The notes beneath the pieces are model-generated. The model was not told where the DNA came from, searched no databases, and saw nothing but the letters and a program-made list of their open reading frames with translations. This document shows, in pieces, positions 8,839 to 17,681 of a stretch of 64,000 nt of DNA (position 1 is its first letter; each line of letters opens with the position of its first letter). The translations under genes were made by a program, and so were the position numbers. Source of the DNA: JAXLVB01 sp046329195 (GTDB lineage Bacteria; Bacteroidota; Bacteroidia; Cytophagales; Spirosomataceae); assembly GCA_046329195.1 (NCBI GenBank), contig JAXLVB010000001.1, forward strand, positions 2,232,001 to 2,296,000. The letters are read 5' to 3'.

Positions 8839-10296
8839 ATGGCCACTTTACAGATTAAATACCTACTGTCCAGCCCCGAACTCATCGGCACCGAGGTAAG
8901 CGTAAAAGGCTGGGTTCGTACCAAACGAGAAAGCAAAAACGCCGTTTTTATTGCCATCAACGACGGTTCGATTATCCATAATATTCAGGCAGTGGCTCAA
9001 CCCGGTCAGCTACCCGAAGAAACCCTCAAGCTCATCACCACAGGTTCATGTGTGCATGTGAAGGGTAATTTGGTAGCCTCAATCGGCAGTGGCCAAGCAG
9101 TAGAAGTGGCTATTAATTCGGTAGAAGTCTATGGTACCGCCGACCCCGAAAAGTATCCGCTTCAACCCAAGCGTCATAGTTTAGAGTTTTTGCGTGAAAT
9201 TGCGCATTTGCGTCCACGGACTAATACGTTCTCGGCAGTATTGCGGATTCGTCATGCCTTGGCGTTTGCCATTCATAAATATTTCAACGACAACGGGTTC
9301 TTTTATCTACACACGCCTATCATCACAGGCTCAGATGCCGAAGGCGCAGGAGAGATGTTCAGAGTAACGACTCTCGACCCCAAAAATCCACCGCTCAACG
9401 AAGACGGTTCGGTCAACTACAAAGAAGATTTCTTTGGCAAAGAAACCAACCTGACGGTATCGGGGCAGTTGGAGGGCGAATTAGGAGCAATGGCACTGTC
9501 GAAAATCTATACGTTTGGTCCTACCTTCCGTGCCGAAAACTCCAACACGACTCGTCACTTGGCGGAGTTTTGGATGATTGAGCCAGAGATGGCTTTTTAC
9601 GAACTCGAAGACAACATGGACTTGGCCGAGGATTTTGTAAAAAGTGTAATTGGGTATGCCTTAGCGTATTGCGCCGACGACTTGGCGTTTTTGGACAACC
9701 GCCTCAAGGAGGAAGAAAAGAACAAACCTCAAAATGAGCGCAGCGAGTTGGGGCTTATCGAAAAACTCCGATTTGTACTTGACAACCCGTTTGAACGCCT
9801 GACTTATACCGAGGCTATTGATATTTTGGTGAAGTCAAAACCATATAAGGAGAAGAAATTCCAATATCATGTGGAGTGGGGGATTGACCTCCAAAGCGAA
9901 CACGAGCGTTATTTGGTAGAAAAGCATTTCAAAAAACCAGTGATTCTGACCAACTATCCAATGGCTATCAAGGCGTTTTACATGAAACAAGATGACGAGT
10001 CGGGAGCGACCCCTGGGCCAACGGTTAGAGCGATGGACGTACTTTTTCCAGGTATTGGCGAAATCATCGGTGGCTCGCAGCGTGAAGACAATTACGAAAA
10101 GTTGCTACAACGTACCAAAGAAGTGGGCATCCACGAAGATACCATCTGGTGGTACCTCGAAACCCGCCAGTTTGGTACAGCTCCACACGCAGGCTTTGGC
10201 TTGGGCTTTGAGCGCTTGGTATTGTTCGTGACTGGTATGGGCAACATCCGTGACGTAATCCCATTCCCCCGCACACCAAAGTCGGCGGAGTTTTAA
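8839..10296 (+). CDS. asnS: Asparaginyl-tRNA synthetase
   Basis: The 485-residue class IIb synthetase has an N-terminal OB-fold anticodon-binding domain (VSVKGWVRTKRESKNAVFIA) and a C-terminal catalytic domain with motif 2 (TFRAENSNTTRHLAEFWMIE) and motif 3 (GFGLGFERLVLF). It charges tRNA-Asn with asparagine. AsnRS rather than AspRS is indicated by overall sequence and by the FGxxxxLTVSGQLEGE segment. It is a single gene with its own -7 promoter-like element and a strong terminator, so the next gene is transcriptionally separate. Confidence 0.96.
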   Translation: MATLQIKYLLSSPELIGTEVSVKGWVRTKRESKNAVFIAINDGSIIHNIQAVAQPGQLPEETLKLITTGSCVHVKGNLVASIGSGQAVEVAINSVEVYGTADPEKYPLQPKRHSLEFLREIAHLRPRTNTFSAVLRIRHALAFAIHKYFNDNGFFYLHTPIITGSDAEGAGEMFRVTTLDPKNPPLNEDGSVNYKEDFFGKETNLTVSGQLEGELGAMALSKIYTFGPTFRAENSNTTRHLAEFWMIEPEMAFYELEDNMDLAEDFVKSVIGYALAYCADDLAFLDNRLKEEEKNKPQNERSELGLIEKLRFVLDNPFERLTYTEAIDILVKSKPYKEKKFQYHVEWGIDLQSEHERYLVEKHFKKPVILTNYPMAIKAFYMKQDDESGATPGPTVRAMDVLFPGIGEIIGGSQREDNYEKLLQRTKEVGIHEDTIWWYLETRQFGTAPHAGFGLGFERLVLFVTGMGNIRDVIPFPRTPKSAEF

Positions 10297-10324
10297 TGAA
10301 ATTGATATATTTTATGTAATTTCG

Positions 10325-10358
10325 CAAAGCACCATCATATCAATGGTGCTTTGTTGTT
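10325..10358 (+). terminator. Intrinsic terminator of asnS
   Basis: Arms CAAAGCACCAT (10325-10335) and ATGGTGCTTTG (10343-10353) pair perfectly over a 7-base loop and are followed by TTGTT. The alternative ATPase start at 10351 would lie inside this terminator, which favours the ATG at 10369. Confidence 0.8.
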
Positions 10359-10368
10359 CTATACAGTT

Positions 10369-11706
10369 ATGAAAATAGAAATAAACAACTTCGGTCCAGT
10401 TAAGCACTTTGTTTTTGATTCAACCAAAGACTTACATGTGATTTATGGAGAAAACAATATTGGTAAATCGTATGCAATAGGTGCAGTTTATTTGATTTTG
10501 AAGAATTGTATTGAACATTTGGCAAAGACAAAAATAGAGGATCGACTAAATAATTATGACCCTACTGTAATTACAGAGCAGGTAAAGAAGAAACTTGAAC
10601 AACAATCTGTTGCAAGCATAGAAATTACTGAATATTTACATAGCTTAATGAAGCAAGTACTTCAAGACAGACTTTGCGAAGCACTTACCCAATCTTTTCA
10701 AAATTCATTTTCAATTATTACTGATAATACTCAGTTTATCGTTTCCTTTCCTGAGTATATGTTTAGTGTTGTTTTTCAAAAACAATCTTTTGTAGTCCGA
10801 GATGTAACTGTTTATAAAAATTATTATGTAGATGACGAACTTAATTTAAAATCTTCGTCTGAGTTAGAAAGTATAGCGATCCTAATTATTGAATTTAGAA
10901 TATTACCATTGTTAATCAAATTACTTGGATCATTTCGATTAGATAAACATATCCCCTTTAATTACTATTTTCTACCATCATCCCGTTCTGGGCTATATCA
11001 AGGGTTAAGTAGTTTAGGTAGTATTTTTGCGAAGTTATCTCAATTACCGGTTACACGAAACGAAAAAGTTTCTTTACCCTCTCTATCAGAAATGGTGTCA
11101 GATTATTTTCTCAACCTAAATGCTGTAAAACCGACTGAGATTAACTATGAATTATTATTTCTCTCTCAAAAATTAGAAAATATTATTGAATCTGATATTT
11201 CGTACAATTCTCAAACAAACAGTATTCAAGTATTTGATAGAAAGGCTAAGTTGACCTTAGAGCTTAAGAATGTATCCTCTATGGTATCTGAAATAGCACC
11301 AATAGTGCTATATATGAGGAACGTTATACCTGTAAATCTCCAAGATTTTGACTTTTATGCTATTATATTTATCGAAGAACCCGAAGCGCACTTACACCCT
11401 AAAGTACAAATACAACTTATGGAAGTTTTTGCAGAATTAGCCACTAAGGGTGTAAAAGTAGTGATGACGACACATAGCGATTTCATGCTAAATAAACTTA
11501 CTAATTTAATTCTACAAGATGCTATCAAGGCAGATCAAGTAGCATCATATCATTTAGTGAGAGGAGATGGCGGAAGCTACGATAAAGGTGACATGAAAGC
11601 AACGAACGAAGGAATAGAAGATTATAACTTCTTGGATGTGGCCGAACAGTTGTATGCAGAGCGAATGGAATTACTTGAAAAAATGAATCAAGCTCATGCT
11701 GGATAA
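10369..11706 (+). CDS. AAA/SMC-type ATPase (OLD/RecF-like), candidate defence ATPase
   Basis: From this ATG the protein has 445 residues: MKIEINNFGPVKHF, the usual opening of OLD/RecF/SbcC-like ATPases; Walker A GENNIGKS (27-34); a degenerate signature NVSSMVSEIAPI (about 301-312); Walker B with IIFIEEPEAHLHP (about 332-344); and an H-switch TTHSDFML (about 367-374). The region between is short and helical, without a zinc hook or Toprim domain, so it is not a complete OLD nuclease. The last 11 bases overlap the start of a small PD-(D/E)XK-like gene, indicating translational coupling. The pair is visibly more AT-rich than its housekeeping neighbours, suggesting transfer. Comparable ATPase-plus-nuclease pairs (Septu, Gabija and others) act against phage; that role is inferred here. 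Confidence 0.8.
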   Translation: MKIEINNFGPVKHFVFDSTKDLHVIYGENNIGKSYAIGAVYLILKNCIEHLAKTKIEDRLNNYDPTVITEQVKKKLEQQSVASIEITEYLHSLMKQVLQDRLCEALTQSFQNSFSIITDNTQFIVSFPEYMFSVVFQKQSFVVRDVTVYKNYYVDDELNLKSSSELESIAILIIEFRILPLLIKLLGSFRLDKHIPFNYYFLPSSRSGLYQGLSSLGSIFAKLSQLPVTRNEKVSLPSLSEMVSDYFLNLNAVKPTEINYELLFLSQKLENIIESDISYNSQTNSIQVFDRKAKLTLELKNVSSMVSEIAPIVLYMRNVIPVNLQDFDFYAIIFIEEPEAHLHPKVQIQLMEVFAELATKGVKVVMTTHSDFMLNKLTNLILQDAIKADQVASYHLVRGDGGSYDKGDMKATNEGIEDYNFLDVAEQLYAERMELLEKMNQAHAG

Positions 11707-12202
11707 AATTCGAGCCATTCTTGAACTCAAAGATTGCTTCAAAGAAATTTGTCAAGATGAAAATGACAAGTTGAGTATTACTGTTGATAATCAGCTACAT
11801 CCAGATAATTATTTGATAGTTGATGTAACGAATTATTATACAAGCCTAAAGTTAGCCAACCAGCCTCGTACACCTGACTGCTTTATTATTCAGCGATGTA
11901 CGAACGGTAATTATCGCCTGATTATCATTGAATTTAAAAAGGCAAGACACGGTTCCTCGATAAAGAAAGAAGAAATTCAAGAAAAATTGAATACCTGTTT
12001 TGATGATTTTATTCTTCGCAAATTCAAGTCGTATCTGAACATCAGTTATGCCAATATTGATTTGTACTTGATTAGCAATCGAGCTTCTGAAAAACGTGAC
12101 AGTGGACTCAGTTTAAAAATTCTAGCTGGTGTCAAAATCAATTTTAATGGGCGTAAACTGATGGTACAACCCCAAAGTGAGTTAACATTACTACTATGTT
12201 AG
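11696..12202 (+). CDS. Small PD-(D/E)XK-like protein, putative nuclease partner of the ATPase
   Basis: I do not recognise the 168-residue protein as a named family. It contains P60-D61, 17 residues, then E79-x-K81 (PDCFIIQR...LIIIEFKK) on predicted beta strands, followed by a helix with Q95 (KKEEIQEKLNTCFDDF). This layout matches the PD-(D/E)XK nuclease fold. It starts inside the last codons of the ATPase gene (11-base overlap), the arrangement seen when two subunits act together. A weak inverted repeat GTTTAGC/GCTAAAC (12215-12235) follows, without a T-run. Nuclease activity is a motif-level inference; a non-catalytic adaptor of the same fold is possible. Confidence 0.6.
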   Translation: MLDKIRAILELKDCFKEICQDENDKLSITVDNQLHPDNYLIVDVTNYYTSLKLANQPRTPDCFIIQRCTNGNYRLIIIEFKKARHGSSIKKEEIQEKLNTCFDDFILRKFKSYLNISYANIDLYLISNRASEKRDSGLSLKILAGVKINFNGRKLMVQPQSELTLLLC

Positions 12203-12304
12203 CCATAAAGTTGTGTTTAGCCAAAACAGCTAAACTAACTCCCTCAAAAAAGTGTTATCTTGCCATAAAAGGGTAATTCTCAAATTCTCTAATTTTCAAA
12301 TTGT

Positions 12305-13426
12305 ATGCTAGGCTATCGCTTTTCTGAATTTGTGCCCGAAGAACAACAAGACGGTCAAAAAGCAAAGTTTGACCAATTGTTAGACATCTTCAACCAACTG
12401 CTTACCATGACCAACGGCGACGTGTCAGAGGCGTTGTCGTGGTTGACGCAGCTCGACAAGCAGTATAACCTCACCGACGATAGCTACGGCATTGCTGATT
12501 TTATTGAAGACCTCAAAGCCAAAGGATATATTCGGGAAGAAGCCCGTGAAGGGGGCGAAGGCAATGACATGGTGCTCACGCCCAAAGGTGAGCAGAGCAT
12601 TCGGCGGCAGTCGCTGGAGGAAATTTTTGGCAAACTCAAAAAGACAAAATCGGGAGGCAACCACCGCACACCCTACCAAGGCGTAGGCGACGAACTCAAC
12701 ACTGACCGCCGAGACTATCAGTTTGGCGATTCGATGGAGCAAATTGCCATGACTGAGAGCCTCCGTAATGCGCAAATCAACAACGGTATTGGTGAGTTTA
12801 TGCTCACCGAGCAAGATTTGGAGATTGTGGATAAGGAGTTTAAAGCACAGACTTCGACTGTGTTGATGATAGACATCAGCCACTCGATGATTCTCTATGG
12901 CGAAGATCGTATTACCCCTGCCAAAAAGGTGGCGATGGCGCTTTCGGAGCTGATTATGACCAAATACCCCAAGGATACACTCGACATCATCGTGTTTGGC
13001 AACGACGCCTGGCAGATTCAGGTCAAAGACTTGCCGTATCTGGAAGTAGGGCCGTATCATACCAATACCGTAGCTGGCTTAGAACTGGCTATGGATATTT
13101 TGCGCCGCCGCAAGAACAAGAACAAGCAGATTTTTATGATTACCGACGGTAAACCGACGTGCTTGAAAGAAGGGCTTCGCTACTATAAAAACGCCTTTGG
13201 CCTCGATCGTAAAATCTTGAACAAAACCCTCACGTTGGCGGCGCAATGCCGCCGTCTGAAAATTCCGATTACCACCTTCATGATTGCTCGTGACCAGTGG
13301 CTGCGAGAATTTGTGCAAGAATTCACCAAAGTCAACAACGGGCGGGCGTACTATTCTTCGCTCAAAGGCTTGGGTGAGTTTATCTTTGAAGATTTTGAGC
13401 GAAATCGGAAGAAGAATATGAGGTAA
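12305..13426 (+). CDS. vWA domain protein, candidate partner of the ChlI/MoxR-like ATPase
   Basis: The 373-residue protein has a helical N-terminal half with a Gly-rich hinge (EEAREGGEGNDMVLTPKG) and a C-terminal von Willebrand A domain. A MIDAS metal site is visible: DISHS (D-x-S-x-S), the threonine in YHTNTVAGL, and MITDGKPT. Proteins of this kind usually work with a MoxR or Mg-chelatase-I type AAA+ ATPase as a chaperone-like or chelatase-like pair. Such an ATPase lies at 15956-17491 on the opposite strand. Codon use matches the surrounding core genes and contrasts with the AT-rich pair just upstream. Partnership is inferred from proximity and family habit. Confidence 0.82.
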   Translation: MLGYRFSEFVPEEQQDGQKAKFDQLLDIFNQLLTMTNGDVSEALSWLTQLDKQYNLTDDSYGIADFIEDLKAKGYIREEAREGGEGNDMVLTPKGEQSIRRQSLEEIFGKLKKTKSGGNHRTPYQGVGDELNTDRRDYQFGDSMEQIAMTESLRNAQINNGIGEFMLTEQDLEIVDKEFKAQTSTVLMIDISHSMILYGEDRITPAKKVAMALSELIMTKYPKDTLDIIVFGNDAWQIQVKDLPYLEVGPYHTNTVAGLELAMDILRRRKNKNKQIFMITDGKPTCLKEGLRYYKNAFGLDRKILNKTLTLAAQCRRLKIPITTFMIARDQWLREFVQEFTKVNNGRAYYSSLKGLGEFIFEDFERNRKKNMR

Positions 13427-13508
13427 TCATGTAGTGCAGTTTGTCAAATCGCAGTACAAACCCTAAAATTTTCTTTCTCCTTTTCACCTTACACTTTCCG
13501 CTACTCCG

Positions 13509-13516
13509 TACCTTTG
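13509..13516 (+). promoter_or_regulatory. Candidate rlmB promoter, -7 element close to the ATG
   Basis: TACCTTTG matches TAnnTTTG exactly, but it ends only 5 bases before the ATG at 13522. Transcription from it would begin at or next to the start codon. No strong -33 TTG is visible. Confidence 0.4.
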
Positions 13517-13521
13517 TTGTT

Positions 13522-14328
13522 ATGGCAGAATTTTTCAAAAAAAATAACGGTGGAGAGCGTAAGCCTTTTCGACCTTTTCCGCAGTTCAAACCCAGCACCG
13601 CCGACTTGGTGTTTGGCATCCAGTCGGTGTTAGAGACCCTTCGGTCTGGCAAAGAGATTGACAAGATTTTGGTGCAACGAGAGCTAAGCAACGTAGAAGT
13701 GCTGGAGTTTGCACGTCTTCGTAACGTACCCGTTCAGAAAGTACCGAAGGAAAAACTCGACAGCATTACTCGCAAAAACCACCAAGGTGTCATTGCGTTT
13801 GTGGCGGCTGTCAACTATGCCAAGCTCGAAAACATCGTAGCCGATGTATTTGAGAAAGGCGAAACGCCGTTGGTGTTGTTGTTGGACCGAATCACCGATG
13901 TTCGCAACATCGGTGCCATTGCCCGCACTGCCGAAAGTGCTGGTGTGCAGGCTTTGGTAGTGCCCGTAAGAGGCTCAGCCCAAATCAATGCTGATGCCAT
14001 GAAAACTTCGTCGGGGGCCTTGAACTTCTTGCCTGTGTGTCGAGAAAACTCGTTGGTAGAAGCCGTGCGGATGTTGCAAGACTCTGGTATTCAGGTAGTA
14101 GCTTGTACCGAAAAAGTATCGAAGAGCATTTATGACGTTGATTTTACGGGGCCAACGGCTATTGTGATGGGTTCGGAAGAAGATGGTATCTCGGACGATT
14201 TGCTTCGTATCTGTGACGAGTTGGCCAGTATTCCGATGAAAGGCCGGGTGGCGTCGCTCAATGTGTCAGTAGCCAATGGTGTCGTGTTGTTTGAAGCGAT
14301 TCGGCAACGTCTCCAAAGCGCACCGTAA
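13522..14328 (+). CDS. rlmB: 23S rRNA 2'-O-ribose methyltransferase, RlmB-type (SpoU family)
   Basis: The protein (268 residues from this ATG) has an N-terminal SpoU substrate-binding domain starting DLVFGIQSVLETLRSGKEID and a C-terminal SPOUT knot. The three SpoU motifs are DVRNIGAIARTAESAG, IVMGSEEDGISDDLL and LNVSVANGVVLFEAIRQR. The enzyme methylates the ribose of a conserved guanosine in 23S rRNA. An upstream in-frame TTG at 13441 would add 27 low-complexity residues and is rejected. A -7 promoter motif lies directly before the ATG. A Nudix gene follows after 12 bases and is probably co-transcribed. The exact RNA target is inferred from family. Confidence 0.88.
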   Translation: MAEFFKKNNGGERKPFRPFPQFKPSTADLVFGIQSVLETLRSGKEIDKILVQRELSNVEVLEFARLRNVPVQKVPKEKLDSITRKNHQGVIAFVAAVNYAKLENIVADVFEKGETPLVLLLDRITDVRNIGAIARTAESAGVQALVVPVRGSAQINADAMKTSSGALNFLPVCRENSLVEAVRMLQDSGIQVVACTEKVSKSIYDVDFTGPTAIVMGSEEDGISDDLLRICDELASIPMKGRVASLNVSVANGVVLFEAIRQRLQSAP

Positions 14329-14340
14329 CCGGTTGAAAAC

Positions 14341-14883
14341 ATGCGTCCTCACGGCCCTTGGCAGATTGTAGATTCTTCCCAAAAGTACCAAAACCCTTGG
14401 ATTCGGGTGGACGAACACGCCGTGATTCACCCCGATGGAAAGCCTGGGATTTTTGGAATTGTAACCGTGCAGCCAGGCGTAGCAGTGGTGGCCATTGACG
14501 AGGCACAACAGGTGTATCTGTGCAGTGAATTTCGCTTTGCCATGGGCTACGAAAGCATAGAGGCCGTTTGTGGAGGCGTAGATAGCACCGAAACGTTTTT
14601 GCAAGCAGCTCAACGAGAGCTATTAGAAGAATTAGGCATCGAAGCCGACCAGTGGACCGACTTAGGCGAAGTCAACCCCATGACTACGATTGTGGATTCG
14701 CCCCAACGGATTTTTATGGCGCAACACCTCCGATTCTGCACCGCCCAACCCGAAGGTAGCGAGCAGATTACAATGGTAAAAATGTCCTTGCAAGCGGCTA
14801 TCGAAAAAGTAATGAACGGAGAAATTACGCATGGCCCTACCTGTGTGCTGTTGTTAAAAATGGCTCGTCAGCTCCATTGCTAA
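14341..14883 (+). CDS. Nudix hydrolase (ADP-ribose pyrophosphatase-like)
   Basis: The 180-residue protein has a perfect Nudix box, GGVDSTETFLQAAQRELLEE followed by LGI (Gx5Ex7REUxEExGU), around residues 78-100. The overall plan resembles ADP-ribose or nucleoside-sugar pyrophosphatases: a beta strand start (WIRVDEHAVIHPDGKPG), then EFRFAMGYESIEAVCGG. It probably hydrolyses a nucleoside diphosphate linked to another group; the substrate cannot be set from sequence. It lies 12 bases after rlmB. Confidence 0.85.
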   Translation: MRPHGPWQIVDSSQKYQNPWIRVDEHAVIHPDGKPGIFGIVTVQPGVAVVAIDEAQQVYLCSEFRFAMGYESIEAVCGGVDSTETFLQAAQRELLEELGIEADQWTDLGEVNPMTTIVDSPQRIFMAQHLRFCTAQPEGSEQITMVKMSLQAAIEKVMNGEITHGPTCVLLLKMARQLHC

Positions 14884-15015
14884 CCCGACTGAATAAACCT
14901 TTCTATCAACTAGTTATAAGTACAAAAGCGTTAATAGTTATCCGTTAACCGTTAATCGTAAAGTTTTAATAACCAATAGATTAAAAGGGTTTTTTAAGGT
15001 TTAAATAATATAAAC

Positions 15016-15023
15016 TATTTTTG
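15016..15023 (+). promoter_or_regulatory. Candidate promoter, -7 element, of the lipoprotein esterase
   Basis: TATTTTTG matches TAnnTTTG and lies 23 bases before the ATG at 15047, in an AT-rich leader. Confidence 0.45.
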
Positions 15024-15046
15024 TGCAAGTACTTACTTACGAATAA

Positions 15047-15895
15047 ATGACCATGAAACTGTTTCGACTCCTGTATTTGGTTCTGATTGTGGCGTGGATT
15101 TCGGCCTGTAAAACCACCGAAGATGTTACGCCACTGGCGTTTAAGCAGCTTTCGGAAGTGGCGTATGGCACCGATAACCTACAAAAGTTTGATGCCTATT
15201 TGCCCGAAGGCCGCACTACCGACACGCCCGTACTGATTTTTATTCACGGCGGAAGCTGGACCAGTGGCGATAAAATCCAGTATTCGGCGTTGATGACTTA
15301 TTTTAGCGATCGTAAAATTGCGGTGTTCAACATTAACTATCGTTTGGCTACGGCCACCACCAACAAGCATCCAGCTCAGATAGAAGACGTACAAAATTTG
15401 ATAAATTTTATCAAACAGAAGGCCACCGAATATCAGATTTCTTCCACTAAGTTCACCATAGCTGGCCACAGTGCAGGGGCGCATTTGGCGCTACTCTATG
15501 CTACCAAATACGATCAAGCCAAACAAATCAAAGCAGCCATTGGCTTGGCTTCTCCTACTGATTTTGTAGAGGCTGGCCAAAGCAGTTTGCCCGAATTTAC
15601 GAATACGATTGCGTTTTTCTTGGGCAAACAATACAGCGAAGCCCCTCAGGTTTGGCAAGATGCCAGCCCGTATTATACCGTTTCGGCACAGTCGGTGCCG
15701 ATTATTTTGTTTCATGGTCAAAAAGACGGAACGGTGCCGTTTTCACAAAGCCAAAAACTCAAAACTAAACTGGACCAGTTGGGGGTGAAAAACCAGTTGA
15801 TACTGTATCCAAACGAAGATCATATTTGGCTCAACGATAACCTACAAGACACCCTTGCCAAAATGGCAGATTGGGTAAACACCAACGGAAAATAA
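15047..15895 (+). CDS. Alpha/beta hydrolase lipoprotein (esterase/lipase-like)
   Basis: The 282-residue protein begins with a lipoprotein signal, MKLFRLLYLVLIVAWISACK, with the lipobox ending ISA-C. The mature part is an alpha/beta hydrolase of the BD-FAE/carboxylesterase type: oxyanion-hole HGGSWTSGD, nucleophile elbow AGHSAGAHLALL, acid region HGQKDGTVPFSQ and a catalytic-His segment EDHIWLND. It is expected on the periplasmic or outer-membrane face and to hydrolyse esters. The ATG at 15053 is an equally good start. The gene has its own promoter-like element and ends at a bidirectional terminator. Confidence 0.85.
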   Translation: MTMKLFRLLYLVLIVAWISACKTTEDVTPLAFKQLSEVAYGTDNLQKFDAYLPEGRTTDTPVLIFIHGGSWTSGDKIQYSALMTYFSDRKIAVFNINYRLATATTNKHPAQIEDVQNLINFIKQKATEYQISSTKFTIAGHSAGAHLALLYATKYDQAKQIKAAIGLASPTDFVEAGQSSLPEFTNTIAFFLGKQYSEAPQVWQDASPYYTVSAQSVPIILFHGQKDGTVPFSQSQKLKTKLDQLGVKNQLILYPNEDHIWLNDNLQDTLAKMADWVNTNGK

Positions 15896-15924
15896 ACGAT
15901 CAGGCAATACAGCTACACGATAAG

Positions 15925-15957
15925 AAAAAAGGCGAGGAGTAATCCCCGCCTTTTGTT
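15925..15957. terminator. Bidirectional terminator between convergent genes
   Basis: GGCGAGG (15931-15937) and CCCCGCC (15944-15950) pair with one G-U, flanked by an A-run on the left and TTTTGTT on the right. It can serve the esterase gene and the convergent ATPase gene, whose stop codon lies at its edge. Confidence 0.75.
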
Positions 15958-17491
15958 ATTTCCAAGAGTCATCGTCTTCGTCAAACTCAAACTTGTCGAG
16001 GTTGAACAAGCTGTCTGTCAGGTCTTTGAACTGGAGACCTTTTTCTAAGGTCTTTTTACTCAGAAGCGAGTATTCGGCCAGCCCGTGCAAGATAAATTCC
16101 ATCATGAAGAGCTTTTCGTTGCCTTGCAACTGAGGATATACCCGCTCTACCAAATCGTCGAGGCCATCAATAGCCAACAGGCGACTTTGGTAATCACGAT
16201 CAGAGTGGTCGTTAAGCAAGTCCATGATGTTGCCTTCGCCAAACCAGCTCGTGATTTTCAGATAAGGATTCTTACCTCCTTTGTCTTTGGCCAGTTTTTT
16301 GATTTTTTCGGGGTCAGGAAAATACTTTACAAACTGCGAACGAATGGCTTTGCCAACCAAGTTCTGCGCTACAATCACTGGACCTTCCACTTCACCTTCG
16401 TACACCAATTCTACCTTGCCACAAATAGCCGGAATGGCTCCTATCAAGTCGGCAACACGCACAAACGTACTGGTTTCGCCGTTGAGGAGTGCTCTACGTT
16501 CGGCAGCAGACAGCAGGTTCTCGTACGCCGAAATAGTCATCCGTGCCGATACGCCCGACTTTTGGTCCACATACTCGCTTTGGCGAGCTTCAAAGGCAAT
16601 TTGCTCAATCAAATCCACAATCAACTCGTTGGTTTTCACCAAACTTTCTTGCCCATTTTTGACTTTGGCCTCTTGCAAGGTAATCTTCTTGCCAATGTCC
16701 AAGGTCTTCGGATAGTGCGTGACAATCTGCGAGTCAATACGGTCTTTCAAAGGTGTCACAATACTACCTCGGTTGGTATAGTCTTCGGGATTGGCCGTGA
16801 AAACAAACTGAATATCCAACGGCAAACGAATCTTAAATCCACGGATTTGAATGTCACCTTCTTGCAGAATATTGAACAATGACACTTGAATACGAGCCTG
16901 TAAATCAGGTAATTCGTTGATGACAAAAATGCCTCGATGCGAGCGAGGAATCAGCCCGAAGTGAATCACTCGTTCGTCAGAATAGGGCAGCTTGAGCGTA
17001 GCGGCTTTGATAGGGTCGGCATCACCGATGAGGTCAGCTACCGACACGTCGGGGGTGGCCAATTTTTCGGTGTAGCGTTCGTCTCGGTGCAGCCATGAGA
17101 TAGGCGTATCGTCGCCTTTTTCGGCCACGAGGTCTTTGGCAAAGCGTGAAAGCGGTTGCAGCGGGTCATCGTTAAGTTCGGAGCCAGCCACCACAGGGAT
17201 GTACTCGTCTAACAACTTAACCATCATCCGAGCGATACGAGTTTTGGCCTGCCCACGCAAACCTAGTAGGTTGATGTGGTGCATCGAAAGAATAGCCCGC
17301 TCAATGTCAGGGATAACGGAGTCTTCGTAGCCCCAAATGCCGGGGAACACCTCTTCCTTATTCCGAAGTTTTTGGATGAGGTTATCACGTAATTCTTGTT
17401 TGATAGATTTAGGTTGGTATCCTGTTGCTCGAAGTTGGCCGAGCGTGTTTAGCTGGAGTAATTGTTCGGTAGTCAGGTTTTGGTAAGGCAT
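15956..17491 (-). CDS. ChlI/MoxR-type AAA+ ATPase
   Basis: The 511-residue AAA+ protein has Walker A GLRGQAKT (77-84), Walker B GIFVINELPDL (about 187-197) and a Mg-chelatase-like insert region (LLDEYIPVVAGSELNDDPLQ). The C-terminal third is helical and ends in an acidic tail (DKFEFDEDDDSW). It resembles magnesium chelatase subunit I and MoxR-family ATPases rather than sigma-54 activators. There are no chlorophyll or cobalamin genes here, so a chaperone-like role with a vWA partner is more likely; the vWA gene at 12305-13426 is the obvious candidate. It is convergent with the esterase and has no clear promoter motif in the short spacer before 17682. Confidence 0.85.
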   Translation of the reverse strand: MPYQNLTTEQLLQLNTLGQLRATGYQPKSIKQELRDNLIQKLRNKEEVFPGIWGYEDSVIPDIERAILSMHHINLLGLRGQAKTRIARMMVKLLDEYIPVVAGSELNDDPLQPLSRFAKDLVAEKGDDTPISWLHRDERYTEKLATPDVSVADLIGDADPIKAATLKLPYSDERVIHFGLIPRSHRGIFVINELPDLQARIQVSLFNILQEGDIQIRGFKIRLPLDIQFVFTANPEDYTNRGSIVTPLKDRIDSQIVTHYPKTLDIGKKITLQEAKVKNGQESLVKTNELIVDLIEQIAFEARQSEYVDQKSGVSARMTISAYENLLSAAERRALLNGETSTFVRVADLIGAIPAICGKVELVYEGEVEGPVIVAQNLVGKAIRSQFVKYFPDPEKIKKLAKDKGGKNPYLKITSWFGEGNIMDLLNDHSDRDYQSRLLAIDGLDDLVERVYPQLQGNEKLFMMEFILHGLAEYSLLSKKTLEKGLQFKDLTDSLFNLDKFEFDEDDDSWK

Positions 17492-17681
17492 CGAGTCGTT
17501 TTGTTGAGTGACGATACCTTCAAAACTAAAAAATAGGTGTTTTAGTTGCTGAAAAGAGGGGATTTTTGTGTGTCAAAGCCAAATCACTGCTGCTGCAACA
17601 GAATTTGTAAATTTGTCTCTCTGCCGACATTTGAAATGGAAGATTTTGAATTGCTTTGCATCGAATAAAACCGCAACAGCC

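Noticed and set aside
10351..10368. Upstream ATG for the ATPase gene (adds six residues)
   Set aside because: It lies within the asnS terminator stem, and the ATG at 10369 gives the standard family opening MKIEINNFG.
16085..16882. 265-residue plus-strand reading opposite the ChlI-like ATPase
   Set aside because: It is a long shadow frame; Walker A and B motifs on the minus strand show which strand is coding.
15956..17491. ChlI-like ATPase as a sigma-54 activator partner of rpoN
   Set aside because: No GAFTGA loop, receiver domain or DNA-binding HTH was seen, and the insert pattern is that of chelatase/MoxR proteins.
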